From assembly GCF_001298525.1 (NCBI RefSeq), contig NZ_CP012709.1, forward strand, positions 1-24,210: a stretch of 24,210 nt of DNA. The letters are read 5' to 3'. Below are positions 14,285 through 21,621 of this stretch, piece after piece. The translations under genes were made by a program, and so were the position numbers. The notes under the pieces are model-generated. The model was not told the origin of the DNA and did no database searches. It saw only the letters and a program-made list of their open reading frames with translations. Within the stretch, counting starts at the first letter, position 1, and each line of letters starts with the position of its first letter. This DNA is from Psychrobacter urativorans (GTDB lineage: Bacteria > Pseudomonadota > Gammaproteobacteria > Pseudomonadales > Moraxellaceae).

Positions 14285-15058
14285 TTAAATAGTTTCATCA
14301 TTTCTCAGAGTAAGAACCTCGTAACCATCAGACGTGACCGCTATCGTATGCTCCCACTGAGCAGATAACTTTTTATCGTTGGTGATTACTGTCCAGCCAT
14401 CTTTTTTGACCTTAACTTTAGCCTTACCTTGGTTGATCATAGGTTCAATGGTGAATGTCATACCTTCTTGTAGGACTAAGCCTTTTCCTTGATGTCCATA
14501 ATGCAGAACTTGCGGTTCTTCATGCATTTCGCGTCCAATACCGTGACCACAATACTCTCGCACTACAGAATAGCCTTGCTGCTCAGCATAGCTTTGAATA
14601 GCATGACCCACATCACCTAGCGTCGCTCCAGGTTTTACTACTCGTATTCCTTCCCACATGGCTTTATAAGTCTTATCAACCAAGCGTTTTGCGAGGGGTA
14701 ACACCTCACCTATCAAATACATTTTGCTAGAATCAGCGATAAAACCACCTTGTTCTAGGGTAATATCCACATTCACAATATCACCTGATTTTAGTATTTG
14801 ATGGTCTGAAGGAATACCATGACAGACCACGTTATTCACTGAAGTATTCAATGCATACTGGTAACCATATTGACCCTTACTGGCTGGGCGTGCGCCTAGC
14901 TGATCGACGATATAGCGTTCAGCAAGATCATTAATATCCATCGTCGAGATACCGACTGTGATTTTTTCGTCGAGATAATCAAAGACAGAGGCTAGAAGTC
15001 TTCCAGACTCGCGCATGACTTCCAATTCTGCTGCATTTTTAACTACTACCTTATCCAT
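14285..15058 (-). CDS. map: Type I methionine aminopeptidase (plasmid-borne paralog)
   Basis: This 257-residue metalloenzyme should remove the N-terminal Met from nascent proteins in the cytosol. All five metal ligands are visible: Asp98, Asp109, His172, Glu205 and Glu236, with the substrate-side His80 and His179. The stretch between the aspartates, NVDITLEQGGFIADSSKMY, departs from the common NIDVT...HGDTS pattern, so this is a divergent sub-lineage rather than a recent copy of a housekeeping gene. Its ATG overlaps the end of the ParD-like gene by 8 bases, so translation is coupled. Chromosomes carry their own essential map; an accessory copy tied to a ParD-like gene suggests a regulated, possibly antibiotic- or toxin-related role (inference). 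Confidence 0.92.
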   Translation of the reverse strand: MDKVVVKNAAELEVMRESGRLLASVFDYLDEKITVGISTMDINDLAERYIVDQLGARPASKGQYGYQYALNTSVNNVVCHGIPSDHQILKSGDIVNVDITLEQGGFIADSSKMYLIGEVLPLAKRLVDKTYKAMWEGIRVVKPGATLGDVGHAIQSYAEQQGYSVVREYCGHGIGREMHEEPQVLHYGHQGKGLVLQEGMTFTIEPMINQGKAKVKVKKDGWTVITNDKKLSAQWEHTIAVTSDGYEVLTLRNDETI

Positions 15059-15257
15059 CTATAAGGTTCCCTACATTGATATCCGCTTGTCTCATTTGCT
15101 CATTAATAATTTGATTGTAAGACATAGTGGGATTGGATTCAGCAAGCATGCCTATCTTCATCCAATATTCAGCTTGTGCGTTGATGGAGCGCACCATGAC
15201 TGAGCTTGCTTTACGAATTTCTTCGTGCAGATCATCATCAATTTTAACAATACCCAT
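15051..15257 (-). CDS. ParD-like small protein overlapping map
   Basis: This is a 68-residue protein of the ParD-like antitoxin type (PF11903 as I recall it). It opens with MGIVKIDDDLHEEIRKASS, a ribbon-helix-helix pattern, then SINAQAEYWMKIGMLAESNP, the family's usual middle. GAGG lies 6 bases before ATG 15257. It overlaps the methionine aminopeptidase start by 8 bases, and no ParE-type toxin is near. An operator-like set of TATACG half-sites sits just upstream. It likely represses its own operon; whether it also binds the aminopeptidase is unknown. I recall the same gene pair in other proteobacteria, but this should be verified. Confidence 0.8.
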   Translation of the reverse strand: MGIVKIDDDLHEEIRKASSVMVRSINAQAEYWMKIGMLAESNPTMSYNQIINEQMRQADINVGNLIDG

Positions 15258-15266
15258 AAAAACCTC

Positions 15267-15296
15267 GATATACGAAACGTATATGAATCGTATATC
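15267..15296. promoter_or_regulatory. TATACG half-site cluster, operator of the ParD-like/map operon
   Basis: ATATACG-AAA-CGTATAT (15268-15284) is an exact dyad, and a third CGTATAT half-site follows at 15289-15295. The outermost pair GATATACG (15267-15274) and CGTATATC (15289-15296) is also exact. The cluster begins 10 bases upstream of the ParD-like start codon, where a ribbon-helix-helix autorepressor would bind. Confidence 0.6.
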
Positions 15297-15450
15297 AATT
15301 TTTATATAGTTGCAAGAATTAGTGAGCGAATATAGTGGAATAATTTTTTATTGATTATTAGGATATAGCATTAAAAATGGGGGCAACATCAAAAATTCAT
15401 AGCTTAAAACTCTTCTCATAGTGCTGTAATTCTACCTATAGCAAAGTAAC

Positions 15451-15480
15451 ATTCTCATAAACTTGATAGTTTATGAGAAT
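15451..15480. terminator. AT-rich perfect hairpin downstream of rrf2
   Basis: Twelve-base perfect arms (ATTCTCATAAAC 15451-15462 and its complement 15469-15480) enclose TTGATA. It lies 17 bases after the rrf2 stop, so it may end that transcript, although no T-run follows on the minus strand. The arm ends CATAAAC/GTTTATG recur in the palindrome at 16262. Confidence 0.5.
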
Positions 15481-15497
15481 TCATGTTTTTCACATGC

Positions 15498-16025
15498 TTA
15501 TTTGTCTTTGTTAATACCGCGCTCAGCTGAGCTGTGCGAAAGCCATTCAATAACCTGTATGCCGTAAGATGCATGAGCCTTGTCGGTTGTGCGTTTGGCT
15601 AAGTCAGCTAAAGTGTGCTGCTTTAACTCATTATGCATCGCTTTCTCCGCCATTTGCATGACTGCATGAATTGAACAAATACCTTCCGTAGCCCAAGCCG
15701 GTGCTTTATTGTCGAAGATAGCACAGCGACCGCGAATCTCACGGCAGTCAAATAATACTTTTTCACCGTCAATGGCGATTACTACATCGTAAACGGTAAT
15801 GTTATTTGGCTCTCGGGCAAGTCTGAACCCACCTTTAACACCCTCTGTTGCGACGACGAGCCCAGCCTTAGCCATTTTAGTGAACAGCTTGGCTAGAAAT
15901 TCATTTGAAACGCCCTGAAGTTCAGCTAAAGAGCGTACGCTAGCTTCTTCCACTCCTGTTGGTGGTCGTGTCAAGTAGAGCAAACAGTGGAGACTGTACT
16001 CAACGCCTGTACTGATGTGTGCCAT
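15498..16025 (-). CDS. Rrf2-family transcriptional regulator
   Basis: This 175-residue winged-helix repressor has the Rrf2 start MAHISTGVEYSLHCLLYL and the recognition part SVRSLAELQGVSNEFLAKLF (29-48). The wing is VKGGFRLAREP (63-73). Cysteines 94, 101 and 117 lie in the position of the Fe-S ligands of IscR/NsrR (FDCREIRGRC, then GICSIH), so it could sense redox, NO or electrophiles through a cluster or thiols. A GAG 8 bases before ATG 16025 supports the start. It is divergent from an azoreductase-type gene and is separated from it by a large palindrome, its likely operator. Confidence 0.9.
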   Translation of the reverse strand: MAHISTGVEYSLHCLLYLTRPPTGVEEASVRSLAELQGVSNEFLAKLFTKMAKAGLVVATEGVKGGFRLAREPNNITVYDVVIAIDGEKVLFDCREIRGRCAIFDNKAPAWATEGICSIHAVMQMAEKAMHNELKQHTLADLAKRTTDKAHASYGIQVIEWLSHSSAERGINKDK

Positions 16026-16478
16026 AAAATACTCATAGTGGATTTACAATTATTTTAATGCTATAGAAGCCGAGCTTGGGCAGCAAGCCCTCATTCTGTC
16101 GCAAATCTAGCGCAAGTATTGTTACTAAGCATTCTGATAGGGTTTATACAGGTTGTTAGCGTAAATTCAATGATTAAGGTTGCTCTACCCACTAATCATT
16201 GGACGTTAGCCCCTTGTAAACATCATCTATACAGGCATATTAGCACCATAAAAAACTTGCACCCATAAACTACGACTATTATAGTCGTAGTTTATGGGGT
16301 AAAATAAGTTTGTCACAAATTTGGCTGGAATAATAGCTCTTAAATTTAGTACAAGCCCAGAGTAAATGAACCTAAGCTATTGCCGCAGGTGCTTACGCCA
16401 AAAACATTAAACAGTTAGTAAATTAGCCATTTTATCTTCTGTTAAAACACAACAGAACCAGCAGTATTTGGAGTTTTA
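16026..16478. other. Divergent regulatory region between rrf2 and azoR
   Basis: These 453 non-coding bases carry the promoters of both genes. They contain the 18-bp-arm palindrome at 16262-16298. A second dyad, TTCTGTT-AAAACAC-AACAGAA, lies at 16437-16457, 22 bases before the azoR start. An imperfect GCTTG/CAAGC repeat near 16075 sits just above rrf2. No small gene is evident. Confidence 0.5.
16257..16298 (+). promoter_or_regulatory. azoR promoter overlapping a perfect palindrome
   Basis: Arms of 18 bases (16262-16279 and 16281-16298) are exact reverse complements around a single T; the inner part is ACTACGACTAT/ATAGTCGTAGT. TTGCAC (16257-16262) and TATAGT (16280-16285) are spaced by 17 bases, so the palindrome covers the core promoter, ideal for repression. 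The Rrf2 protein encoded next door is the obvious candidate to bind it. The leader to ATG 16479 would be about 185 bases, which is long. Confidence 0.6.
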
Positions 16479-17108
16479 ATGAAAAAAATCTTAGTAATAA
16501 ACGCTAGCCCAAGCCAAAATGATTCTTATAGTCGGCTTTTGACAGAACGTTTTATTGAACAATGGAAGCAACGCAATCCAGATGACACTTTTATTTTTCG
16601 TGAGCTGGGCAATGTAAATATTCCTCACGTAAACCAACTCTGGGTTAAGGCTGCATTCACCCCAGAGGAAGCCAGAAGTGATAAAGATAAACAAGCAATT
16701 TTATTCAGCGATGAATTGGTCAAAGAGTTGCAAGATGCTGATGTAGTCGTATTCGGCAGCCCGATGCATAATTTGTCTGTGCCGAGCACACTGAAAGCTT
16801 ATATAGATCAGATTATTCGTATGGGAGTCACCACTTCGTTAGTCCCTGGTACACCTGATAGCCCGTATGTAGGGCTGCTTGATAATAAAAAAGCTTACCT
16901 GTTTTTAGCGCGAGGTGGCTGCGGCTTTGGCAAGGGGGAAGCATATGAGCACATGGACTTTCAAGAACCCTATTTAAAAGCAATTCTACAAATGCTCGGA
17001 ATTACAGATGTAACTACAGTAAATGTGAACTACACGGCCATGAAAGCAGAACTACGACTAGATTCATACACGCATGCACAAGAACAAGTAGATGCGCTAT
17101 TTAACTGA
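16479..17108 (+). CDS. azoR: FMN-dependent NADH azoreductase / quinone reductase
   Basis: This 209-residue flavodoxin-fold oxidoreductase is of the AzoR family; E. coli AzoR has 201 residues. Such enzymes reduce quinones and azo compounds by two-electron transfer and protect against thiol and electrophile stress. The FMN phosphate loop is INASPSQNDSYSRLLTERF (7-25). The core FGSPMHNLSVPSTLKAYIDQ and IIRMG follow (about 92-116), then FLARGGCGF (about 142-150) at the flavin. GGAG lies 7 bases before ATG 16479. The divergent Rrf2 regulator with redox-type cysteines and the shared palindrome suggest induction by electrophiles or quinones (inference). Confidence 0.9.
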   Translation: MKKILVINASPSQNDSYSRLLTERFIEQWKQRNPDDTFIFRELGNVNIPHVNQLWVKAAFTPEEARSDKDKQAILFSDELVKELQDADVVVFGSPMHNLSVPSTLKAYIDQIIRMGVTTSLVPGTPDSPYVGLLDNKKAYLFLARGGCGFGKGEAYEHMDFQEPYLKAILQMLGITDVTTVNVNYTAMKAELRLDSYTHAQEQVDALFN

Positions 17109-17148
17109 ATTTAGATCGATTCAATAGTGATTATTGTTGGTTATACCT

Positions 17149-17180
17149 AAAAAAGACGCTTCACAGCTTGAGAAGCGTCT
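17149..17180 (-). terminator. Terminator of the ankyrin lipoprotein gene
   Basis: AGACGCTTC (17154-17162) pairs with GAAGCGTCT (17172-17180). On the minus strand the stem is followed by a run of T (17153-17149), which gives it the polarity of the gene ending at 17254. It also lies 45 bases after azoR and may stop that transcript less efficiently. Confidence 0.8.
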
Positions 17181-17253
17181 AATTAGAAAGTATTTAGATT
17201 ACGATGGCAATTTTTAATCAAAGGCAATTACATAGCGCTTATTAGTGAAAACG

Positions 17254-18045
17254 TTATTGACAACTTGCTTTGCCCGTACGATGATTAACCACACCTTTTG
17301 ACGCAAGCAATTTTTGCATTTCCACATGACCGCGAGTACAAGCATAGGAGTAAGCACTTTGGTTATACGATTGCATAGTCTTATCTTGAGTAGTCGCAAC
17401 AAGGTTTGGATTAGCACCTTGAGCTAGTAAGTATTTGACCGTCTCAATACGATTATTACTAGCAGCAACCATAATGAATGTTTCGCCATCATCTTCTATT
17501 GCTTGATCATTCAAATTGACAGGCGCTTTGTCACTTAATAATCTATGTGCCTTTTTAACAATAACGGTATTTCCCCCAAGGACGGCAGATTTCATCACGT
17601 TATAAACGTCACCATCATCTTTAGCATATATATCAGCGCCTTTATCAACTAGGTAATCTACAATGTCTTCATAGCCAATAAATGCAGCCCAGCCTAGAGC
17701 CGTTTGATTAAGGCTACCTGTATCTTTAGCTTCTAAATCTTGACCATTATTTACCATATATTTAATGGTTGCTAGGTCACCACGTTTTACCGCATCAAAC
17801 CATTTAGCATCTGTGCCTGTAGAGGGTTTGTCATAAAATATACGCCAAGAAAGCTTGTCTTCATTAGCGAGATCAAAGTTTTCAGCATCACTATAGCGAA
17901 ACCCTACTTGTGGAATAGGCGCAACTTGAGATGATTTTACGACCTCAGTTTTATCTACCGTATTATGAGTATTAAGACTTGAACAGCCAGTTAATAGCAT
18001 CGTGCTTATTAAAACTGATGCGCTCATTTTATAAAAAATTTTCAT
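17254..18045 (-). CDS. Ankyrin-repeat lipoprotein
   Basis: This is a 263-residue protein exported as a lipoprotein: signal peptide with lipobox LLTG-Cys21, so it is anchored by lipid in the envelope. After a linker it carries ankyrin repeats from about residue 80 to 260: WFDAVKRGDLATIKYMVNNG, TALGWAAFIGYEDIVDYLVD, MKSAVLGGNTVIVKKAHRLL, FIMVAASNNRIETVKYLLAQ and YACTRGHVEMQKLLASKG. GAGG lies 8 bases before ATG 18045. Ankyrin domains bind proteins, so a periplasmic binding, inhibitor or immunity role is possible; no effector gene is adjacent. It stands alone between two terminator-bounded units. Confidence 0.88.
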   Translation of the reverse strand: MKIFYKMSASVLISTMLLTGCSSLNTHNTVDKTEVVKSSQVAPIPQVGFRYSDAENFDLANEDKLSWRIFYDKPSTGTDAKWFDAVKRGDLATIKYMVNNGQDLEAKDTGSLNQTALGWAAFIGYEDIVDYLVDKGADIYAKDDGDVYNVMKSAVLGGNTVIVKKAHRLLSDKAPVNLNDQAIEDDGETFIMVAASNNRIETVKYLLAQGANPNLVATTQDKTMQSYNQSAYSYACTRGHVEMQKLLASKGVVNHRTGKASCQ

Positions 18046-18516
18046 AGCAAAACCTCAAATAAATAACTTTTTATGTAAACCACGTATAGTTTGAAGTGGT
18101 TGCTATAACAAGACAATAGAGACATATCTTAAATTCATCTTCGAAAAGCTCACTGCATGTACACAACGAAGTACACTGGAATTATTTCAATAATTTAAAA
18201 CTCTTGATACTATTGAGCTACAACCGAGTATTCAAGTCCTCACTAGGGAACCTTACCTATTACCATAAGCGCTGTTGTGCGAAAAATGGGCTGTTTTGGG
18301 ACTAACCCCAATTTGAGGGTGGGCTATTTTCTACTATACCCATTGCCACGTACTATCATCACTTATTACTCTTCATTATGTTAATTAAGGATAAGCTAAA
18401 GGTCAGTGCGGATTACCTATTGAAACTTATGATACACAGACAGTTAACACACGAAAGTAGTAAGCTCGAGGCTAGTCATACAAAACTAAAAACAATATAA
18501 CTATAGGAATTTTATA
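18046..18516. other. Intergenic region with GTACAC pair and G-tract repeats
   Basis: This is non-coding DNA between the lipoprotein and the repeat-protein gene. It contains two direct GTACAC boxes (18159-18164 and 18171-18176), echoing the dyad at 4371. It also holds a pair of TGGGCTRTTTT boxes 33 bases apart (18287-18297 and 18320-18330), with TTGGG/CCCAA inverted in between. The latter could be a remnant of a mobile-element end, but I do not recognise it. Confidence 0.4.
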
Positions 18517-18894
18517 ATGAGTAATTCTAAAGCTGCGGATAATAATAAGCACGATAATACTAAAGGTTCTGATGCTAAAGACAGCAAAGATACTAAAGGT
18601 TCTGATGCTAAAGACAGCAAAGATACCAAAGGTTCAGACGCTAAAGACAGCAAAGATACCAAAGGTTCAGACGCTAAAGACAGCAAAGATACCAAAGGTT
18701 CAGACGCTAAAGACAGTAAAGATACCAAAGGTTCAGACGCTAAAGACAGCAAAGACTCTGACGATGAAGATACATCCTTAGTTGATACCGCGACAACTAA
18801 AGCAAAAGAGGTTGTTGGATCTGTGGCTGAAAAAGCGGCTGATATGATTGTATCGGCGGGTAAGAAAATTGAAGAGGCTCGTAAAGAAGACTAA
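18517..18894 (+). CDS. Hydrophilic 11-residue-repeat protein, LEA-like
   Basis: This is a 125-residue, highly charged, probably disordered protein. Residues 15-80 are six copies of TKGSDAKDSKD. An acidic linker (SDDEDTS) leads into a helical C-terminus, TATTKAKEVVGSVAEKAADM and AGKKIEEARKED, which resembles the amphipathic helices of LEA/CsbD/YtxH-type stress proteins. An 11-residue period is also the hallmark of group 3 LEA proteins, although the unit here is more polar. It has no signal peptide. GGA lies 8-10 bases before ATG 18517 and a strong terminator follows. Protection against freezing, drying or osmotic stress would suit a cold-adapted host, but this is a guess; no known family is assigned. 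Confidence 0.75.
   Translation: MSNSKAADNNKHDNTKGSDAKDSKDTKGSDAKDSKDTKGSDAKDSKDTKGSDAKDSKDTKGSDAKDSKDTKGSDAKDSKDSDDEDTSLVDTATTKAKEVVGSVAEKAADMIVSAGKKIEEARKED
18559..18756 (+). repeat. 33-bp tandem repeat, six copies
   Basis: Six in-frame 33-base units encode TKGSDAKDSKD. Copies 1-2 use GGTTCTGATGCT; copies 3-6 use GGTTCAGACGCT and ACC for Thr. Within each group the units are identical except for single third-position changes, so the array expanded recently in two steps. Copy number is expected to vary between isolates. Confidence 0.93.
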
Positions 18895-18918
18895 TCTATT
18901 CTATTAAGCATCGTATGA

Positions 18919-18943
18919 AGCCCTGCATATTGCAGGGCTTTTT
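18919..18943 (+). terminator. Terminator of the LEA-like gene
   Basis: AGCCCTGCA (18919-18927) and TGCAGGGCT (18931-18939) form a perfect 9-base stem with a 3-base loop, followed by five T. It lies 24 bases after the stop. Confidence 0.92.
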
Positions 18944-19235
18944 ATTAGATAGGAACTTGTCTATAAAAAACTATTGAGCAGGTATTGGTCCATTTTTCAG
19001 ATATCGGCTTTGTGACTATTTTCATTCTTCATAATGTAATAAATGCAACTAAGTGCTTGTTTGAGGTTGATGATAACTTGTGAGAGTTTGCAGCAGCATC
19101 AAACATTGACACTAATTAATCCTAAATCGTTAATATTACGTACTCTGATATCAGTAAACTAACGGGTTACCGATGTATTTGGTTGTTTTATTCGTTATGT
19201 TAAAAAATTTCTACAGTCACTTTAGAGCATCTCAA
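18944..19235. other. Intergenic region at the end of the glycosyltransferase operon
   Basis: These are about 290 bases with no gene and no clear hairpin-plus-T terminator for the operon ending at 19236. TTATGTTAAAA near 19195 resembles one half of a Xer site but lacks a matching partner. Confidence 0.4.
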
Positions 19236-20234
19236 TCAAACATAAGGTGCATCTGGACAATACGCCTTATCAATCTCAGCTTTGGTAGAGTGACGAATAA
19301 TACTAATAGGATGCAGCTGCTCAGCTTCCCACTCAATAAGCCGCATCTGTGCAAACTCAGCTAACCATCCCGTCATGGGCCAGTGTTGCCATTTGTCGTA
19401 AAACCGATTGGCATTAATTACAATACTCGCTAAGTGGTTCAGTGGTGGGCGGTAGACGCTATGCTGTTGATGATAAATAACATCATTAGTGAGATAGAAT
19501 ATAATGTCTAACTCTCGTGCTTTAAAAGCAAAGTCTGTATCCTCAGCCCCATAGCCCACATAATGAATATCAAAACCGCCAATATGATCAAATTGCGCCC
19601 GCGATATTGCAAAGCATAAACTCCAAAAAGCGCCATAATCTTGTGTTTGCTCAATACTGTTTTCGCATTCAAGATGATTATTAAGATTGTCGCCAATATT
19701 GTGACGATAAGGATTGTAGACGGATAGCTTATCCAAATGAATCACACTTAACTTACCTTTCTGCAAAAGAATATTTTCAGCATCGGTCAATGGTCTCGTT
19801 AGATAGCGCGGCTGACCCATCAATAATGCCTCAGGATGCCTCTGCAACTTAGCCGTTAGTTGCTCAATAAAGGACGGTGAGACGACACAGTCTACATCTA
19901 AAAATATTAGGGACTTATTCGTGGCATGGGCTGCTCCAACATTACGGTTGCGTCCTATATCAAAGCCTGTTTTTAATGCAGTCTTAGACAATTCTAGTGC
20001 AATATTATCATTCAACTGTTTTGTAGCTACAGTCGGCAGTTGCACAATATTCAGCGGATATTGTGCAAGTTGTGCAGGGTCAGCATCATCATTGATAATA
20101 ATAACTTCATTAGGTCTAACGCTGCTGTGTGACAGACTACTCAGCAAATTATAGAGGTGTCGATTACGTCCATAACATGTCGTGATGATACTAACAGGCA
20201 TTGTCGATGGCTGAGCATTGGTAGTTAACGTCAT
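19236..20234 (-). CDS. GT-A glycosyltransferase, family 2 with galactosyltransferase-like C-terminus
   Basis: This 332-residue soluble glycosyltransferase opens with PVSIITTCYGRNRHLYNLLS (13-32). EVIIINDDAD (43-52) forms the nucleotide-sugar site. GRNRNVGAAHA (94-104) precedes the metal-binding DVD (113-115). The acceptor-side motif GGFD (219-222) and GYGAEDTDFAFKA (227-239) match the chondroitin-synthase/galactosyltransferase-like C-terminal domain. GAGGTCATT precedes ATG 20234. It is the last gene of the operon, 53 bases after the GT-B gene. It has no membrane segment and probably adds a single sugar at the cytosolic face. Donor and acceptor are unknown. Confidence 0.9.
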   Translation of the reverse strand: MTLTTNAQPSTMPVSIITTCYGRNRHLYNLLSSLSHSSVRPNEVIIINDDADPAQLAQYPLNIVQLPTVATKQLNDNIALELSKTALKTGFDIGRNRNVGAAHATNKSLIFLDVDCVVSPSFIEQLTAKLQRHPEALLMGQPRYLTRPLTDAENILLQKGKLSVIHLDKLSVYNPYRHNIGDNLNNHLECENSIEQTQDYGAFWSLCFAISRAQFDHIGGFDIHYVGYGAEDTDFAFKARELDIIFYLTNDVIYHQQHSVYRPPLNHLASIVINANRFYDKWQHWPMTGWLAEFAQMRLIEWEAEQLHPISIIRHSTKAEIDKAYCPDAPYV

Positions 20235-20287
20235 AATGACCTCTGATTTTTTATTATTCCTATAATGATAATGACTTTAAATCCATG

Positions 20288-21565
20288 CTATTTAATACGC
20301 TCAGGAATCAAGTCTAACTGTGGCAATAGCCACTGCTGAAACCATAACTTAATCGAAGAGTACTGGGTTAAGCTGGTCATAAACGTGTGCGCTGCCGCAT
20401 TAGATTGTCCACTATTTTGACAATGATATTGATCCTTATTTTGCTTATAAGGGTTAGTATCTATGTCTTTACTAGTGTTTGACAAAGATGACAGGATATT
20501 TTGGTGTATCTCTCTCTCTGACGTATTACTTGTTTGATTCATAAATTGCTGCCAGCTTAGTGCTCTTCCCTGCGTTATCAAGGCGTCAGCCATCAGTTCT
20601 TGCTCTTGATGAGGCCTGTCGTCCGGTAATACTATCAGCGGTGTTGCGTAAGGATATACTTGCGCGATACTGTTAAGACCACAAGCCATCAATAGCAAAT
20701 CACTATGCGCAATGAATGTTGTGACATCAGAGACATGAGTGGCAATATCGACATAGTTACGCTTATCATCATCAATAGGACCAAGCGATATGATAAAAGC
20801 GTTGGGCATGACATGGCGGAGCTCTGATAACTTAGCATCAATGGCCTCGTGACCCCCATAGCCCTTGATAACCGTGACGATCAACGGTCTACACTTATCT
20901 TTTTTAATATCATCGGAATGCTGGGCAAGGGTCTTTATACTTTTACAGGCGTTAGTGTGTGAGGGTAGTTTTGTCAGAATATCTATAAAACCATCATATG
21001 TGACGTTTGGGGCGTTCGCGCTAGTTAGGAAATCAAGATACAGCGATTTTTGGCGTATCCAATTTGGTGTCATGGCTGATTCAAGCACTTGCGGATAAGG
21101 AACAAGCAAACCAAGAGCACCTGCAAAAGCATTGAGATGCGGGGCGTCATCACGATTGCCAGCAAGTCTGACATACAAATAAGGCATACTTACTGCGCGG
21201 CAAAACATCGCGACTTCGACACTGACATCAATAATCATCAAGTCAATATTACGCTGTCTCATACCATCTAATAGCTGCCAGCTGCGTGTTTGGATATCAG
21301 GATTGCCGACCGGTGAATAATGTAGACATTCAGGCTGCCAGTATTGTCCAGCCCGACCCGGTAAGACATCATCTAAACGCTCATCTTCAGGACTAAGACG
21401 AACGATTTGTGCCTCTGTTATCGTTTTGAAAGTATACGCATCAGTATCCAAACTGGTAAATACTGTCAGACTCTGTAACCAAGCAGACGGTAGTAATGCC
21501 GCCAGTTTATCTGCCTGACGACAATGTCCCGAGCCATGATGATGAGCGTAGTAACCGATACGCAT
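20288..21565 (-). CDS. GT-B glycosyltransferase, MurG/GT28-like
   Basis: This is a 425-residue enzyme. The start MRIGYYAHHHGSGHCRQADK (1-20) is the Gly/His-rich acceptor loop of MurG-like GT-B enzymes. MIIDVSVEVAMFCRAVSMPY (about 110-129) forms the second part of the N-domain. The C-domain has VTVIKGYGG and the donor-binding stretch MACGLNSIAQVYPYATPLIV followed by LPDDRPHQEQELMA. About 60 residues near 350-400 are Ser/Asn/Gln-rich and probably disordered. AGGAAATAATA precedes ATG 21565. It is the third gene of the operon, 56 bases after the GT4 gene. Relatives with the same HHHGSGH start occur in actinobacteria and proteobacteria without known products (from memory). Confidence 0.85.
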   Translation of the reverse strand: MRIGYYAHHHGSGHCRQADKLAALLPSAWLQSLTVFTSLDTDAYTFKTITEAQIVRLSPEDERLDDVLPGRAGQYWQPECLHYSPVGNPDIQTRSWQLLDGMRQRNIDLMIIDVSVEVAMFCRAVSMPYLYVRLAGNRDDAPHLNAFAGALGLLVPYPQVLESAMTPNWIRQKSLYLDFLTSANAPNVTYDGFIDILTKLPSHTNACKSIKTLAQHSDDIKKDKCRPLIVTVIKGYGGHEAIDAKLSELRHVMPNAFIISLGPIDDDKRNYVDIATHVSDVTTFIAHSDLLLMACGLNSIAQVYPYATPLIVLPDDRPHQEQELMADALITQGRALSWQQFMNQTSNTSEREIHQNILSSLSNTSKDIDTNPYKQNKDQYHCQNSGQSNAAAHTFMTSLTQYSSIKLWFQQWLLPQLDLIPERIK

Positions 21566-21621
21566 TATTATTTCCTAAACAGAAAGAGGAGTAGACGATT
21601 GATAGTTTAAAATTTAGGTTC

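Noticed and set aside
18501..18781. Extra open frames (both strands) over the 33-bp repeats
   Set aside because: They are by-products of the tandem repeat. Only the frame at 18517 has a ribosome site and a sensible non-repeat C-terminus.
12481..19205. XerC/XerD (pdif) recombination sites around the cargo modules
   Set aside because: Only isolated half-site resemblances were seen (near 1818, 13320, 15268, 18377 and 19195). None had both 11-base arms at 6-base spacing, so pdif modules cannot be claimed.
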